Source: Rhodocyclales bacterium
Lineage (GTDB): Bacteria; Pseudomonadota; Gammaproteobacteria; Burkholderiales; Rhodocyclaceae
Assembly (NCBI GenBank): GCA_016192435.1
Contig: JACPUD010000100.1
Coordinates: 1-64,000, forward strand
Direction of reading: 5' to 3'
DNA length: 64,000 nt
The translations under genes and the position numbers were made by a program. A model generated the notes under the pieces. That model had not been told where the DNA came from and ran no database searches. It saw only the letters and a list, made by a program, of their open reading frames with translations. The first letter of the stretch is position 1. The number at the start of each line of letters is the position of its first letter. Of this stretch, positions 25,720-38,321 are shown in pieces.

Positions 25720-26244
25720 GGTGGCAAGTATAGACAGCGCGAGTGTGGCGGGCAGCAATAAATTTGGGCGTCAGGCCCGCGGCGGGACCGCCGAGCAACC
25801 AAGGCGACGGGTGACTACGGGCCAAGAGTTGGCGCTGGCGGTACGGCGCGCGGCCCCGCAAATCAGCGAATTCGAGGGGCTGGCTTGTTGGCCATTGCGG
25901 CCGTTTCCCCGCCAAGCATAGACGCAACGGCGAGCTGGCTGCCCATGAATCGTGGGTATCAAGACTCTGTGGCGAGCGCCGACATTGACGATGGCAACGG
26001 AAGGCATTGCATGGGCCGGATCCACCACGAAGCGGATCTGGAACAATGGAGCAACCAGTGCCGACGACAGGACGATCCCGGCCGCTGGTGCTTGAATTAT
26101 TCATGGCCTCGCCCTGGGCTGCAGCCGATGGCGATTGCAGGCAAGCGTCACCCCGTCCGCTGACGTGCCATCCTCCGGTGAGATATTTGTGTCGGACATG
26201 AGCGGCTTTTGATCGGAGCTTTCTGAACTGGTACTGTATTGCCT
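25720..26244. other. 525-base gap without a recognisable gene
   Basis: Several short frames exist on both strands but none has family-like sequence, good codon pattern and a ribosome site together. The gap holds one repeat copy (25826-25848) and presumably the promoter of the PilZ gene. Nothing else is recognised. Confidence 0.6.
25826..25848 (+). repeat. Dispersed two-part repeat, copy E
   Basis: Plus strand GAGTTGGCGCTGGC, GGT, ACGGCG. Intergenic, upstream of the GST gene. Confidence 0.85.
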
Positions 26245-26949
26245 ATGCCCACGACCGAAAAGACTGCGACCACATCCGACCATCTGTTGCGCTCAAGGAT
26301 CGAGATCAAGCGAGTGCTTGATGCGTTGGTCGCCCGGCACGAGGTGGTCACGGCAGAAATCCCGGGGAATCGAGGTCAGTTCAGCGTGCAGATTATTGGC
26401 GCCGACGCGAGATGGGGGTTCATCGTCGTCGCCATGGCCGCGGACGAATCAGCAAATGATGCCTTGCTTGCCCGCGCCAATGTGTCTTTCGTTTCCAAGC
26501 TCGGCGACTGGCACATTCAGTTCGTCGCTGCCGCACCCAGCAAAGTAATACACAGGGGAATTCCGGCCATATGCCTGCGCTATCCGGATATCCTTGCCGT
26601 ACAGCAGCGCCGGAAACATGATCGTCATGAAGTGACCTCTGCGGCGCTACTGCGGTGCGTCGCCGATGCCGGAGGGATCATGCCGTTCGAAGCGAAAATA
26701 AGGGATATCAGCTTCGGCGGCATCGGCGCTCTTTTCTATGCGGCCGACATTACGCTCGAGCCAGGCACTGTGCTCGTCGGCAGCCGCATCGAAGTTCCAG
26801 GACTCGATCCCGTCACCGTCGACCTTGAAGTGCGTTATTCCGAGGTCGTTACGCTGCCGGATGGCAGCCACGGACACGCCTCGGGGTTTCGCTTTATCAA
26901 CCCCCCCGACGAACTTAACAGACTCATCGACGCAGTCGGCAGTCATTGA
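26245..26949 (+). CDS. YcgR-like PilZ-domain protein (c-di-GMP effector)
   Basis: A 234-residue protein with an N-terminal YcgR-type flagellar-brake domain (about 10-110) and a C-terminal PilZ domain. The c-di-GMP-binding motifs are visible: RRKHDRHEV (R-x-x-x-R, about residue 115) and DISFGGIGA (D-x-S-x-x-G, about residue 154). YcgR slows flagellar motors when c-di-GMP is high. No flagellar genes are in this window, so the partner is not shown. ATG at 26245 was preferred to an in-frame TTG two codons earlier. Confidence 0.85.
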   Translation: MPTTEKTATTSDHLLRSRIEIKRVLDALVARHEVVTAEIPGNRGQFSVQIIGADARWGFIVVAMAADESANDALLARANVSFVSKLGDWHIQFVAAAPSKVIHRGIPAICLRYPDILAVQQRRKHDRHEVTSAALLRCVADAGGIMPFEAKIRDISFGGIGALFYAADITLEPGTVLVGSRIEVPGLDPVTVDLEVRYSEVVTLPDGSHGHASGFRFINPPDELNRLIDAVGSH

Positions 26950-27173
26950 TCATCGAATCTGGGTGAAGCCGGCGAGGACGGCCGGTCACCGGCACGGCCA
27001 TTGTCATTCGCCTGGTTTCAGTCCGAAGCGGACCGATCGTTTCCTCGGTCGACCGCCTCACCAACGCCCGCGCCGATCCGCCGGCTCCGGGTTAAGATCA
27101 TCGAGCAACGCAGGCCTGTCAATCGGCGGGCTTCGGCGTCATCCAGGATGCTCAATTCTTGAGGACTACGACC

Positions 27174-28055
27174 ATGGCAAACATTGCATTTCTCGGCACA
27201 GGATTGCTCGGCGCGGCTTTCGCCGAAGCGGCGGCGCAGCGGGGGGATACGGTCACGGTCTGGAACCGCTCGCCGGACAAGGCGCGCGCCCTGGCCCGGT
27301 TCGGCATACGGGTGGCATCGACGCCGGCCGAGGCGGTGGGCGGCACGACGCGGGTGCATCTGGTGCTGAAGGACGACGCGGTGGTGGATGAGGTGATTGC
27401 CGCGGCAGGCGCCGGATTCTCGGCCGAGGCGGTGCTGATCGACCACAGCACGACGCTGCCGGTGCTGACCGCCGAACGGGCGCAGCGGCTCGCGGCGGCC
27501 GGGCTCAAGTATCTGCACTGTCCGGTGTTCATGACCCCGGCCGCGGCGCGCAATGCGCAGGGCTCGATGCTGGTCGCGGGTCCGGCGGCGGTCTTCGACA
27601 CCGTCAAGGACGAGCTTGCCGCGATGACCGGGCGCCTCGAGTACCAGGGCGAGCGCAGCGATCTCGCCGCGGCGAACAAGCTTTTCGGCAATGCGTTGAT
27701 CATCAGCCTGTCGGCGGCCATGGCCGACGTGCTGACCCTGGCCCAGGCCAGCGGCGTCGATGGCGCGGCGGCGATCCGCCTGTTCGGCTTGCTGGATCTG
27801 AATGCGATCGTCGCGGCGCGCGGCGCCAACATGGCCAGGGGCAGGTTCGCGCCGAGTTTCGAGCTGGCCATGGCGCGCAAGGATCTCGGCCTGATGCTGG
27901 CGACGGCCGGCGGGCGGCCGCTGGCGGTGCTGCCCTGCGTGGCCGACCGCATGGACCGGCTGCTCGCCGCCGGGCACGGCGCCGACGACTTCACGGTACT
28001 GGCGATCGACGCGCTGGCGGGGCGGGCCGAGGGAGACGAGCATGGTGCTGCTTGA
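27174..28055 (+). CDS. NAD(P)-dependent beta-hydroxyacid dehydrogenase family protein
   Basis: A 293-residue member of the 3-hydroxyisobutyrate / 6-phosphogluconate dehydrogenase-like family. The nucleotide site is IAFLGTGLLGAAFAEAAAQRG at the start. The substrate loop contains DHSTTLP and the catalytic Lys is in AAANKLFGNALI. Substrate not predictable. Its last 14 bases overlap the start of the thiamine-binding protein gene. Confidence 0.82.
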   Translation: MANIAFLGTGLLGAAFAEAAAQRGDTVTVWNRSPDKARALARFGIRVASTPAEAVGGTTRVHLVLKDDAVVDEVIAAAGAGFSAEAVLIDHSTTLPVLTAERAQRLAAAGLKYLHCPVFMTPAAARNAQGSMLVAGPAAVFDTVKDELAAMTGRLEYQGERSDLAAANKLFGNALIISLSAAMADVLTLAQASGVDGAAAIRLFGLLDLNAIVAARGANMARGRFAPSFELAMARKDLGLMLATAGGRPLAVLPCVADRMDRLLAAGHGADDFTVLAIDALAGRAEGDEHGAA

Positions 28056-28350
28056 ATTTTCGATGTCGCCCTTCGCCAAGGGCGAGAGCCTGAGTCACTA
28101 TGTCGCGCGCTCGCTCGACATCATCGACAAGAGCGGCCTGCCCTACCAGTTGACGCCGATGGGCACCATCATCGAAGGCGAATGGGCCGAGGTCATGGCG
28201 GTCGTCACGGCCTGCTTCGAGGCGATGCGCACCGACTGCGACCGGATCAGCACGCAGATCAAGATCGACTATCGCGCCGGGCCGGGCGGACGCATCAAGG
28301 CCAAGGTGGCTGCCGTCGAGGGCAGGCTGGGGCGCAAGCTATCCACCTGA
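28042..28350 (+). CDS. MTH1187-family thiamine-binding protein
   Basis: A 102-residue protein of the MTH1187/YqgV (DUF77) family: LEFSMSPFAKGESLSHYVAR at the start, then YQLTPMGTIIEGEWAEVM, the ferredoxin-like fold that binds thiamine or a derivative. It overlaps the preceding dehydrogenase gene by 14 bases, so the two are translated together. Physiological role is not established. Confidence 0.82.
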   Translation: MVLLEFSMSPFAKGESLSHYVARSLDIIDKSGLPYQLTPMGTIIEGEWAEVMAVVTACFEAMRTDCDRISTQIKIDYRAGPGGRIKAKVAAVEGRLGRKLST

Positions 28351-28445
28351 GCGGCAGGCCTGGCGCCGCCGATCGACGGCTCTCGCTGCGCCATGGCCGG
28401 CACGCCAGGCCGGGCGCGGCGCGCCAAGTTGTTAGAATCTAAAGC

Positions 28446-30281
28446 ATGATGCGCCGCACCCCCCCCACCATGGCCCTGCCGGGCCCGATTCCCGAGACCC
28501 GCCACGACTGGCACACGATCAAGACCCTGCTGCCCTATCTGTGGGCCTGGAAGGGTCGCGTGGTCTTCGCGCTGGCCTGCCTGCTGCTGGCCAAGCTGAC
28601 CAATGTCGCGGTGCCGCTGGTGTTCAAGGACATCATCGACACCTTCACCCTGCCCGGCGCCGGCAAGCTGGAGCAGGCCGTGCTGCTGGTGCCGCTGGGC
28701 CTCCTGGCGACCTACGGCGCGCTGCGCTTTTCGACCGTGCTGTTCACCGAGCTGCGCGAGATTTTCTTCGCCCGCGTCACCCAGCGCGCGGTGCGCACCA
28801 TCACGCTGCAGGTGTTCGAGCACCTGCATTCGCTCTCGCTGCGCTTCCACCTCGACCGCCAGACCGGCGGCCTGACGCGCGACATCGAGCGCGGCACGCG
28901 TTCGATCGGCTCGCTGATCAGCTACACGCTGTATTCGATCCTGCCCACGCTGGTCGAGATCGCGCTGGTGCTGGGCATCCTCGCCGCGCGCTACGACAAG
29001 GATTTCACGCTGATCACGGTGGTCACGCTGGTGCTCTACGTGACCTTCACCATCGTCGTCACCAACTGGCGCACGGTGCTGCGGCGCGAGGTCAACGAGC
29101 TGGATTCGGCGGCCAACGTGCGCGCCGTGGATAGCCTGATCAACTTCGAGACGGTCAAGTATTTCAACAACGAGCGCTGGGAGCACGACCGCTACGACGA
29201 GCAGATGCAGAAGTGGGAAAAGGCGCAGATCCGCAGCCAGATTTCGCTGTCCTGGCTCAACCTGGGCCAGTCGCTGATCATCGCCGCCGGCGTCACGGTG
29301 ATGATGTGGCGCGCCGCGGTCGGCGTCGCCTCCGGCAACATGACGGTGGGCGACATCGTGCTGGTGAATGCCTTCCTGATCCAGCTCTACATGCCGCTCA
29401 ACCACCTCGGCGTGCTCTACCGCGAGATCCGCCAGTCGCTGACCGACATCGAGCGCATGTTCGGCCTGCTCGGCAAGAACCGCGAAATCCAGGATGCACC
29501 CGATGCGCGGCCGCTGTTCCCCAATGGTGAAAGCGGACCCTGCGAAATCGAATTCGTCAATGTCGGCTTCGCCTACGAGTCGAACCGGCAGATCCTGTTC
29601 GACGTGAATTTCAAAGTTGGCGCTGGCAGGACGGTGGCCGTGGTCGGTCATAGCGGCTCGGGCAAGTCGACCCTGGCGCGGCTGCTGTTCCGCTTCTACG
29701 ATACCAGCTCGGGTTCGGTGAAAATCAACGGCTCGGACCTGCGCGCGCTGCAGCAGGCCTCGGTGCGCGCCGCGATCGGCATCGTGCCGCAGGACACGGT
29801 GCTGTTCAACGACACGATCTTCTACAACATCCAGTACGGCCGGCCAGCGGCGCCGCGCGAGGAAGTCATCGCGGCGGCCCAGGCGGCGCACATCCACGAC
29901 TTCATCGAGCGCCTGCCGGACGGCTACGAAACTCGCGTCGGCGAACGTGGCCTCAAGCTCTCGGGCGGTGAGAAGCAGCGCGTCGCGATCGCGCGGGCGC
30001 TATTGAAGAATCCGCCTATCCTGATTTTCGACGAAGCCACCTCGGCGCTCGATTCGAAGACCGAAAAAGCCATCCAGGCGGAACTGGAACAGGTCGCCGT
30101 CGGCCGCACTACCTTGATCATCGCTCACCGCTTGTCTACAGTCATGAACGCCGACGAGATCCTGGTGCTCGATGCCGGGCACATCGTCGAACGCGGCAGC
30201 CACCGCGCGCTGCTCGCACGCGACGGTTTGTATGCCCAGATGTGGGCCTTGCAACAGCAGCAGCACCTGATCGAAGCCTGA
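28446..30281 (+). CDS. Atm1-type ABC half-transporter (exporter)
   Basis: A 611-residue half-transporter: six membrane helices (about 30-320), then an ATPase domain with Walker A GHSGSGKST, signature LSGGEKQR, Walker B ILIFDEATSALD and the H-loop IIAHRLST. The membrane part matches the Atm1/HMT1 group (FHLDRQTGGLTRDIERGTR, FNNERWEHDRYD), which exports glutathione-linked compounds or metal conjugates. Repeat copy F encodes FKVGAGRTVAVVG, immediately before Walker A, a spot where related proteins also have a Gly-rich turn. The substrate-binding gltI gene starts 15 bases later but belongs to a separate system. Confidence 0.9.
   Translation: MMRRTPPTMALPGPIPETRHDWHTIKTLLPYLWAWKGRVVFALACLLLAKLTNVAVPLVFKDIIDTFTLPGAGKLEQAVLLVPLGLLATYGALRFSTVLFTELREIFFARVTQRAVRTITLQVFEHLHSLSLRFHLDRQTGGLTRDIERGTRSIGSLISYTLYSILPTLVEIALVLGILAARYDKDFTLITVVTLVLYVTFTIVVTNWRTVLRREVNELDSAANVRAVDSLINFETVKYFNNERWEHDRYDEQMQKWEKAQIRSQISLSWLNLGQSLIIAAGVTVMMWRAAVGVASGNMTVGDIVLVNAFLIQLYMPLNHLGVLYREIRQSLTDIERMFGLLGKNREIQDAPDARPLFPNGESGPCEIEFVNVGFAYESNRQILFDVNFKVGAGRTVAVVGHSGSGKSTLARLLFRFYDTSSGSVKINGSDLRALQQASVRAAIGIVPQDTVLFNDTIFYNIQYGRPAAPREEVIAAAQAAHIHDFIERLPDGYETRVGERGLKLSGGEKQRVAIARALLKNPPILIFDEATSALDSKTEKAIQAELEQVAVGRTTLIIAHRLSTVMNADEILVLDAGHIVERGSHRALLARDGLYAQMWALQQQQHLIEA
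29614..29636 (+). repeat. Dispersed two-part repeat, copy F
   Basis: Plus strand AAAGTTGGCGCTGGC, AGG, ACGGTG. It lies inside the ABC exporter gene, read as KVGAGRTV just before Walker A. One mismatch in the second block. Confidence 0.75.
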
Positions 30282-30296
30282 TCCAAGGAGACCGCC

Positions 30297-31205
30297 ATGA
30301 ACGCTCGCGCCGCAGCACTTGTTGCACTGATCCTCGCCGCCGTCGCCGCACCCGCACTGGCCCAGGACGCAGGCACGCTGAAGAAGCTCAGGGACAGCGG
30401 CAGCATCACGCTGGGCATCCGCGAATCCTCCTACCCGCTGTCCTACCTCGACGACAAACAGCAGCCGGTGGGCTACCACATCGACGTCTGCAAGCGCATC
30501 GTCGATGCGGTCAAGGCCCGGCTCAAGCTACCGGCGCTCAAGGTGCAGCACCAGGCGGTGACCTCGCAGAACCGCATCCCGCTGGTGGCGAACGGCACGG
30601 TCGACCTCGAATGCGGCTCGACCACCAACAACGAGGCACGGCAGAAACAGGTGGCCTTCGCGCCGACCACTTTCGTCACCAACGTGCGCATGGCGGTGAA
30701 GAAGGCCTCCGGCATCCAGAGCCTCGGCCAGCTCGGCGGCAAGCCGGTGGCGACCACCACCGGCACCACCAGCGTGCAGTTGATGCGCGCCCATGAAAAA
30801 GGCAAGGGCATCGACTTCAAGGAGGTCTACGGCAAGGACCACGCCGACGCCTTCCTGATGCTGGAGACCGACCGCGCCGTGGCCTTCGTCATGGACGACA
30901 ACCTGCTCGCCGGGCTCATCGTCAGCTCCAAGTCGCCCGCCGATTACGCCATCGTCGGCGAGGTACTCAACATCGAGCCGATCGCCATCATGCTGCGCAA
31001 GGACGATCCCGAATTCAAGAAGCTGGTCGACGAAACCGTCATCGGCCTGATGAAAAGCGGCGAACTCGACAAGCTCTACACGCGCTGGTTCATGTCGCCG
31101 ATCCCGCCCAAGAACGTCAGCATGAACTTCCCCATGAGCGAGCAACTCAAGGCCCTGATCAAGGCGCCGAGCGACGCGCCGGCGGAGAGCTTCAACCGGA
31201 AGTAA
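30297..31205 (+). CDS. gltI: Glutamate/aspartate ABC transporter, periplasmic binding protein
   Basis: A 302-residue binding protein with a signal peptide (cleavage near PALAQDA). It carries the family 3 features: ITLGIRESSYPLSYLDDKQQPVGY near residue 37, CGSTTNNEARQKQVAFAPT for ligand contact, and a C-terminal GELDKLYTRWFM. It is the GltI type specific for glutamate and aspartate. It starts the gltI-gltJ-gltK-gltL set. A repeat copy begins immediately after its stop codon. Confidence 0.88.
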   Translation: MNARAAALVALILAAVAAPALAQDAGTLKKLRDSGSITLGIRESSYPLSYLDDKQQPVGYHIDVCKRIVDAVKARLKLPALKVQHQAVTSQNRIPLVANGTVDLECGSTTNNEARQKQVAFAPTTFVTNVRMAVKKASGIQSLGQLGGKPVATTTGTTSVQLMRAHEKGKGIDFKEVYGKDHADAFLMLETDRAVAFVMDDNLLAGLIVSSKSPADYAIVGEVLNIEPIAIMLRKDDPEFKKLVDETVIGLMKSGELDKLYTRWFMSPIPPKNVSMNFPMSEQLKALIKAPSDAPAESFNRK

Positions 31206-31220
31206 GAGTTGGCGCTGGCT
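31206..31220 (+). repeat. Dispersed repeat, copy G (first block only)
   Basis: GAGTTGGCGCTGGC is intact, directly after the gltI stop codon, but the second block is replaced by unrelated bases. A half copy. Confidence 0.65.
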
Positions 31221-31301
31221 CGCTTTGCGTACCTGGGATTCCGCTTCGCGGGCAGGTAACGGCGAGATCCTTCGCGATTCGCCGCTTCGACCGAGCGCAG
31301 C

Positions 31302-32039
31302 ATGAACTACCACTGGAACTGGGGCATTTTCCGCGAACAGGTCAAGTCGGGCGACGAGACTTATCTCGACTGGCTGATCACCGGCCTGGGCTGGACCCTG
31401 GCCGTGTCGCTGACGGCCTGGCTGCTTGCGCTTTCGATCGGCATCGCGGTCGGCGCGCTGCGCACCACGCCCTCGCGCCTGCTGGTCAGCCTGGGCAATG
31501 CCTGGGTCGAGCTGTTCCGCAACATTCCGCTGCTGGTGCAGATGTTCCTCTGGTTCTTCGTCGTGCCGGAGTTCCTGCCGCGCGACTGGTCGCTGTGGAT
31601 CAAGCAGGAGATGCCGGCCAAGGAGTTCGCCACCGCCGCAATCTGCCTCGGTTTCTTCACCTCGGCGCGCATCGCCGAGCAGGTGCGTGCCGGCGTCGGC
31701 AGCCTGCCGCGCGGCCAGCGCGATGCCTCCCTCGCGCTGGGTTTCACCCTGGCGCAATCCTATCGCTACGTGATCCTGCCGCAGGCGCTGCGCATCGTGA
31801 TTCCGCCGCTGACCTCGGAGTTCATGAACGTGTTCAAGAACTCCTCGGTGGCTTTCGCCATCGGCGTGCTGGAGCTGACCTTCCAGGCGCGGCAGATGCA
31901 GGAGGATTCGGAGCAGGGCATCGAAACCTACCTGGCGGTGACCCTGCTCTACTTCATCTGCGCCTTCAGTGCCAATCGCGGCATGGCCTGGATCGAAGCA
32001 CGCACGCGCGTGCCGGGCCTGATCGCGAGGACAAGCTAG
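31302..32039 (+). CDS. gltJ: Glutamate/aspartate ABC transporter permease GltJ
   Basis: A 245-residue inner-membrane permease with about five helices and the cytoplasmic EAA-type loop GQRDASLALGFTLAQSYRYVILPQALR that contacts the ATPase. It opens MNYHWNWGIFREQV, typical of GltJ. The pair with GltK forms the channel. Between it and gltK lies a 344-base segment filled with inverted repeats. Confidence 0.88.
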   Translation: MNYHWNWGIFREQVKSGDETYLDWLITGLGWTLAVSLTAWLLALSIGIAVGALRTTPSRLLVSLGNAWVELFRNIPLLVQMFLWFFVVPEFLPRDWSLWIKQEMPAKEFATAAICLGFFTSARIAEQVRAGVGSLPRGQRDASLALGFTLAQSYRYVILPQALRIVIPPLTSEFMNVFKNSSVAFAIGVLELTFQARQMQEDSEQGIETYLAVTLLYFICAFSANRGMAWIEARTRVPGLIARTS

Positions 32040-32062
32040 GATGAAACTTGGCGTCTGTTACG

Positions 32063-32318
32063 CGAACGGGACGGTGGGGTGCTCTGCGCCGCTCATGTCA
32101 CCCGTCGTCGGCCTGCGGCCTCCTCCTCCTTCTTTACTTCGCTTTGCAGAGCACCCCACCGTCCCGTTCGGGATACGCCGTGGGGGTTTAGCGGCCAAGA
32201 AGCGAGGGCGTATCCCGCCGGCGGTGGCAGGGGGCCGACATAGCGAGGTAAAGAAGGAGGACCGGGCGCAGCCCGGTCCGGGTGACACGAGCAATGGCGG
32301 CCCCCTGCCACCGCCGGC
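32063..32318. repeat. Interlocked inverted-repeat element between gltJ and gltK
   Basis: Five stems fill this segment. Stem 1: 32063-32087 with 32146-32170, 25 bp perfect. Stem 2: 32125-32143 with 32242-32260, 19 bp, one mismatch. Stem 3: 32169-32179 with 32207-32217, 11 bp. Stem 4: 32217-32237 with 32298-32318, 21 bp perfect. Stem 5: 32259-32267 with 32271-32279, 9 bp. The left arm of stem 2 lies in the loop of stem 1, so stems 1 and 2 interlock like a pseudoknot or alternative folds. No convincing gene is present. It interrupts a transporter operon and may be a composite repeat or an insertion. Confidence 0.85.
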
Positions 32319-32383
32319 GCCCGGCGCCCCCCACCAACAACCACGTTGTTCGATGCGGCGCGAAGCGCGGCAAAGAAACTGAA

Positions 32384-33046
32384 ATGGGCGAATTCGACTT
32401 CACAGTCTGGGGCCCGAGCCTGCCTTTCATCCGCGACGGCCTGCTGTTCACGCTGCGCCTGACGCTGATCGCGATGACGGGCGGCATCGTGATCGGCACC
32501 CTGCTGGCGCTGGCGCGGCTGTCGCCGATCGTGCCGCTGTCACGCCTCGCCGGCGCCTATGTGGACCTGATGCGCTCGATCCCGCTGGTGCTGGTGATCC
32601 TCTGGTTCTTCCTGGTGATTCCCTACCTCACCGGCGCGCCGGTCGGCGCAGAAACCTCGGCCGTCATCACCTTCACCGCCTTCGAGGCGGCCTTCTATTG
32701 CGAAATCATGCGTTCCGGGATACAAAGCGTGCCGCGCGGCCAGCTCGATGCGGCGCGGGCGCTGGGCCTCAAGCCGGCGCAGACCCTGCTCCACGTGATC
32801 CTGCCGCAGGCCTTGCGCAACATGCTGCCGGTACTGCTGACGCAGACCATCGTGCTGTTCCAGGACACCTCTCTGGTGTATGCGATCGGCGCCAAGGACA
32901 TGCTCAAGGCCGCCGACGTGGTCGGCAAGAATTACAATCGACCGGTCGAGATGATCGTGCTCTCGGCACTGATCTATTTCGCCATCTGCTTCGGCCTGTC
33001 TCTGGCCGTGAAAGCTTTGCAAAAACGCGTCGCCATCATCCGCTGA
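32384..33046 (+). CDS. gltK: Glutamate/aspartate ABC transporter permease GltK
   Basis: A 220-residue permease, partner of GltJ. It has about five helices, a periplasmic-side MGEFDFTVWGPSLPF start, and the ATPase-contact loop GQLDAARALGLKPAQTLLHVILPQALR. The ATG at 32384 lies after the inverted-repeat element; frames reaching further upstream run through the repeats and are not believed. It ends nine bases before gltL. Confidence 0.88.
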   Translation: MGEFDFTVWGPSLPFIRDGLLFTLRLTLIAMTGGIVIGTLLALARLSPIVPLSRLAGAYVDLMRSIPLVLVILWFFLVIPYLTGAPVGAETSAVITFTAFEAAFYCEIMRSGIQSVPRGQLDAARALGLKPAQTLLHVILPQALRNMLPVLLTQTIVLFQDTSLVYAIGAKDMLKAADVVGKNYNRPVEMIVLSALIYFAICFGLSLAVKALQKRVAIIR

Positions 33047-33054
33047 AAGCCCCA

Positions 33055-33783
<729 letters not shown>

Positions 33784-33862
33784 TCGCAGGATTGAAGACA
33801 GTAATTGTGCCGGCGCCACGCGCCGGTAAGATGCCATGCTGGGCCTCGGAGGAAAGGAAATC

Positions 33863-34362
33863 ATGGGTTTCGGAATCAGCTTGAAGCGCGGCCTCGCGCT
33901 GATCGCGGCGTGCCTGCTAGCCGCTGTGCCGGCACTGGCGCCGGCGGCGCCGGCCGGCGTCTTGACGGAGGCCACCGATCTGGCCGCCGATGCCCGCCTC
34001 GCCGCCGCGAAAGGCGTGCCGCTGGTGGTGCTCTACAGCCGCGACGACTGCAGCTGGTGCGAGAAGGTCAAGCGCGAGCATCTCGGTCCCCTCTCGCGCA
34101 ATCCGGCGGCGCCGGCCGTGGTGCGCGAACTGCACATGGACCGCGCGGGCACCGTGGTCGATTTCGCCGGGCGCCGTATCGCCAGCGCCGACTTTTCAAA
34201 CCAGATGCAGGCGCGCTTCGCGCCGACCGTGATGTTCCACGGTCCCGACGGCGCGGCCTTGGCCGAACCCATCGTCGGCTTCCGTCTGGCCGACTTCTAC
34301 GCCGCCTACCTCGACCGCGCGATCGAGGAAAGCCGAACAAAACTCCAGCGCCGGAAGCCCTG

Positions 34363-34363
<1 letters not shown>
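33863..34363 (+). CDS. Exported thioredoxin-fold protein
   Basis: A 166-residue protein with a signal peptide ([20 protein letters not shown]) and a thioredoxin-like domain with a CSWC redox motif in [17 protein letters not shown]. The cis-Pro segment is [13 protein letters not shown]. It is probably a periplasmic thiol-disulfide protein of the SoxW/thioredoxin-fold group. The strong GGAGGAAAGG site decides the start at 33863 over an in-frame ATG nine codons upstream. One repeat copy lies inside in the opposite orientation (encoding RIASADF). Its stop overlaps the ppc start (TGATG). Confidence 0.82.
34172..34195 (-). repeat. Dispersed two-part repeat, copy H
   Basis: Minus strand AAAGTCGGCGCTGGC, GAT, ACGGCG. 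It lies inside the thioredoxin-fold gene but opposite to the coding strand, so it is read as RIASADF and not as VGAG. Confidence 0.8.
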
Positions 34364-37127
<2,764 letters not shown>

Positions 37128-37131
<4 letters not shown>

Positions 37132-38321
37132 TCCGCGTACTGCTTGCCGCCGTAGCGCGTGACGCCGATCAGCAGGCGCACCAGGCTGTAGGCGGCGGCG
37201 CTGGCGATGCGCGCCAGCCAGGAACGGCGCCGGTGGTCCGCGGCGCGGATTTCGTGGGAGGCGCCTGCGATGGCAGCTTCCAGGCTGGCATGCAAGGTGT
37301 TGGCGAAGCCGGCGTCGCGTACCACGAGGTTCGCTTCTCGCGACAGCAGCAGGCTGAAAGGATCGATGTTGGACGAGCCGACGGTCGCCCAGTGCTTGTC
37401 GATCACCGCCACCTTGGCATGCAGGAAGGCCTTGTCGTATTCGAAGACGCGGACGCCCGCCGCCAGCATGTGGTCGTAGAGCGAGCGCGTCGCATAGTGC
37501 TGCAGCAGGTACTCGACGCGGCCCTGCAGCAGCAGGGTCACCGCCACACCGCGCTTGGTCGCCGCCAGCAGCGCCTTGCGCAGGCGCCGGCCGGGGAAGA
37601 AATAGGCGTTGGCGATCACGATCTCGCGCCGGGCGGCGTGGATCGCATGCAAATAGGCATTTTCGATGTCGCGCCGATGGCGCAGGTTGTCCCGGACCAC
37701 CAGCGCGGCCAGCGTCCTGCCGCTGACGGCCGGCGCGGCGGGCAGCGGCGCCGGCGGCGGCGGGCGGCGGCCGAGGCGTGCCCAGCGCACCAGTTGCCAG
37801 ACATGCCGCATGTCGGCGTGGATGCGCGCCACCAGTGGGCCTTCGATGCTCACGGCGTAATCGAAGCGCGGCGACAGCGCCTTGCCGTCGTCGTAATCGT
37901 CCAGCACATTGATACCGCCGACGAAGGCCAGGCGACCATCGACGACGACGAGTTTGCGATGCAGCCGGCGCAGGCGGTGACGCCTGAAGCGGAATTGTCC
38001 GATCTCCGGGCGGTAGGTCATGACCTCGACGTTTTGCGCCGCCAGCGAGGCGCCGAGGCCCGCGGCGAATTCGCGCGCACCGAAGCCGTCTACCAGCACG
38101 CGCACGGCGACATCGCGCTGTGCCGCGGCGGCCAGCACCTCCGCCACCCGGCGTCCGGTGCTGTCGTCGGCAAAAATGTAGGCTTCGAGGTGCACCTCAT
38201 GGCGCGCCGCATCGATCGCGGCGATCAGCGCGGGAAAGTATTCGCCGCCCGAATTGAGCAAGGACAGACGGTTGCCTGCGAGGAAGCGCTGCGCCGCCGT
38301 ATCGCGCATGGCGGCGCTCAC
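37128..38321 (-). CDS. clsB: Cardiolipin synthase ClsB-like phospholipase D-family protein
   Basis: About 397 residues with two phospholipase D motifs, [11 protein letters not shown] and [12 protein letters not shown], in the two halves, plus [18 protein letters not shown] after the second. It would join two phospholipids into cardiolipin at the inner membrane. I chose GTG at 38321, whose first bases overlap the upstream stop (GTGA) as in coupled genes; an ATG four codons later (38309) is the alternative. The neighbour ybhP-like gene is its usual partner in E. coli (clsB-ybhP). Confidence 0.88.

Noticed and set aside
25885-26163. Small plus-strand frame in the gap before the PilZ gene
   Set aside because: No ribosome site, no recognisable family, and codon use unlike neighbouring genes.
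32041-32382. Small protein genes within the gltJ-gltK gap
   Set aside because: The frames run through inverted repeats, differ in composition from real genes here and have no family-like sequence.
37180-37205. GGCGCTGGCGATGCG in clsB as a repeat copy
   Set aside because: Lacks the AAGTT start and the ACGGCG end; ordinary coding sequence.
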